From Gammaproteobacteria bacterium (lineage in GTDB: Bacteria; Pseudomonadota; Gammaproteobacteria; DSM-16500), in the NCBI GenBank assembly GCA_013816845.1, contig JACDDU010000001.1:496001-560000 (forward strand): a stretch of DNA of 64,000 bases. The letters are read 5' to 3'. Positions 63,112-64,000 of this stretch are shown in pieces. The first letter of the stretch is position 1. Every line of letters begins with the position of its first letter. The notes under the pieces are model-generated. The model was not told where the DNA came from. It was given only the letters and a program-made list of their open reading frames with translations, and did not search any database. Both the position numbers and the translations under genes were made by a program.

Positions 63112-63771
63112 TCAAATCTTATTGTTATTTAAGTGTGGCTGCTTAATTTCTTCCATTTTTGCGGGTTCTTTTGGTAACTCTTTTCTTAATTCATCTGTTC
63201 CCATAAAAAAGACTTGTCTATTATGGCCATATTTAACTTCTTCGCGTATTGGCTTCATACCCACACTTTTTAGTATCCTAACGGAAGCTTCATTGTCAGG
63301 GCGCGCAGTAGCAGTAATGGAAGTAAAATCTTTTCCTTTTACTTGATAATCTTGTCGGATGAGTTCAGGTGCATATTCGTTAACAACTGCTGAAACAGCT
63401 TCCTTACCATAACCATGACCCCAAGTTGATTTATCAAAAACATAAGCTATTTCTGCTTGTCCAGGTTCATCACCATATCCTAAAACAACATGTCCTATAA
63501 AGTTGTCATCGTCATTTTTAGAAATACTAAGCGAACTGAAAGGATCATTAGCATTCCAGCGTTCAACCCATGTTCCAACACGATTTTTTGTGTAATCAAA
63601 ATCCCATGCTTTACCATCACCAAATTTTGTCATGACATCAGGATTACCCAAGAGATTGGCGTAATCATACAGATATGCAGTTGTGACTGACTCAATGTAT
63701 AACCTTTCTGTTTCTAGGTTGACATGAAGTTCACCCGTAGTTTTATTTTTTTTAAATGTTAAATTAGGCAT
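63112..63771 (-). CDS. GNAT-family N-acetyltransferase
   Basis: 219 residues. It begins with an extra basic segment, then LETERLYIESVTT, FIGHVVLGYGDEPGQAEIAY, the acetyl-CoA loop STWGHGYGKEAVSAVVNEY and NEASVRILKSVGMKPI, the pattern of RimJ/RimL-type acetyltransferases. The substrate may be a protein N terminus, a drug or a small metabolite; context does not help. The C-terminal 20 residues are Lys/Glu/Pro-rich. GGA six bases before the ATG supports the start. Confidence 0.88.
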   Translation of the reverse strand: MPNLTFKKNKTTGELHVNLETERLYIESVTTAYLYDYANLLGNPDVMTKFGDGKAWDFDYTKNRVGTWVERWNANDPFSSLSISKNDDDNFIGHVVLGYGDEPGQAEIAYVFDKSTWGHGYGKEAVSAVVNEYAPELIRQDYQVKGKDFTSITATARPDNEASVRILKSVGMKPIREEVKYGHNRQVFFMGTDELRKELPKEPAKMEEIKQPHLNNNKI

Positions 63772-64000
63772 CGTTAGTCCATATTAGAAGTTTGTTATTA
63801 ATATCTTTAATGACAGTTATATTAAATTCAAAATGACAGATGGATCAGTTTTCAATATTAACTCTGGAGTCGTGCTTTTCAAACATAATTGATTGTAGGT
63901 ATTTATCTAGCTTATTAAGCATTGATCGGATTCTAAGCAACTTAGCCCATGGCGTGAAGTCTGACGACCTTTCCTTTGGAGCTGCATCATGATTTTTCTA

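Overview
The window looks like chromosomal DNA from an AT-rich gammaproteobacterium, most likely of the order Legionellales (Legionella/Coxiella/Aquicella-like). This placement is an inference. It rests on gammaproteobacterial gene orders (uvrY-uvrC-pgsA-tRNA-Gly-Cys-Leu, asd-fimV-truA-accD-dedD, a yafS-like gene followed by rnhA-dnaQ), a lysine-rich histone-like protein, many small secreted proteins, a PlaA-like GDSL lipase, and several effector-like proteins of no recognised family. I see no insertion sequence, prophage, integrase or CRISPR array.

Layout. 0-13.5 kb is accessory: a putative Cys-His-Asp protein ending in KTEL, a large coiled-coil protein, a DUF1189 membrane protein with an extra N-terminal membrane half, a broken secreted-protein gene, a histone H1-like gene, an L,D-transpeptidase, two secreted unknowns, a type II NADH dehydrogenase and a membrane-hairpin protein. 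13.6-22.9 kb is a lipid block: fadE, thiolase and a FadB/J-type enzyme in one operon, then an MFS carrier, a thioredoxin-fold protein and a FadL-type porin. 22.9-25.5 kb holds two tandem secreted paralogues and mltD.

25.7-45.5 kb is mostly housekeeping: a methyltransferase, rnhA and dnaQ; tRNA-Ser; uvrY, uvrC, pgsA and three tRNAs; fdxA; tsaB; a 1,614-residue NAD-glutamate dehydrogenase; a dehalogenase-fold protein that has lost its nucleophile; asd, a miniature FimV, truA, accD, dedD and yjbQ; lpxH; adk. 46.2-49.6 kb is a four-gene Mla-type phospholipid transport operon.

49.7-63.8 kb is accessory again: a GDSL lipase, small secreted proteins, an alpha/beta hydrolase ending in a CaaX-like CTVI, a sensor kinase with no nearby regulator, an EEP-family nuclease/phosphatase that seems to start at CTG, a DUF4142 protein, an effector-like protein, a roughly 12-span membrane protein with an acidic tail and a LIMP-2-like DERSTLL signal, and a GNAT acetyltransferase.

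The most interesting theme is three proteins that end in different eukaryotic-style sorting signals (KTEL, CTVI, DERSTLL). With the GDSL lipase and the other effector-like genes, this fits a bacterium living inside eukaryotic cells. No secretion-system genes lie in the window, so delivery into a host remains inference.
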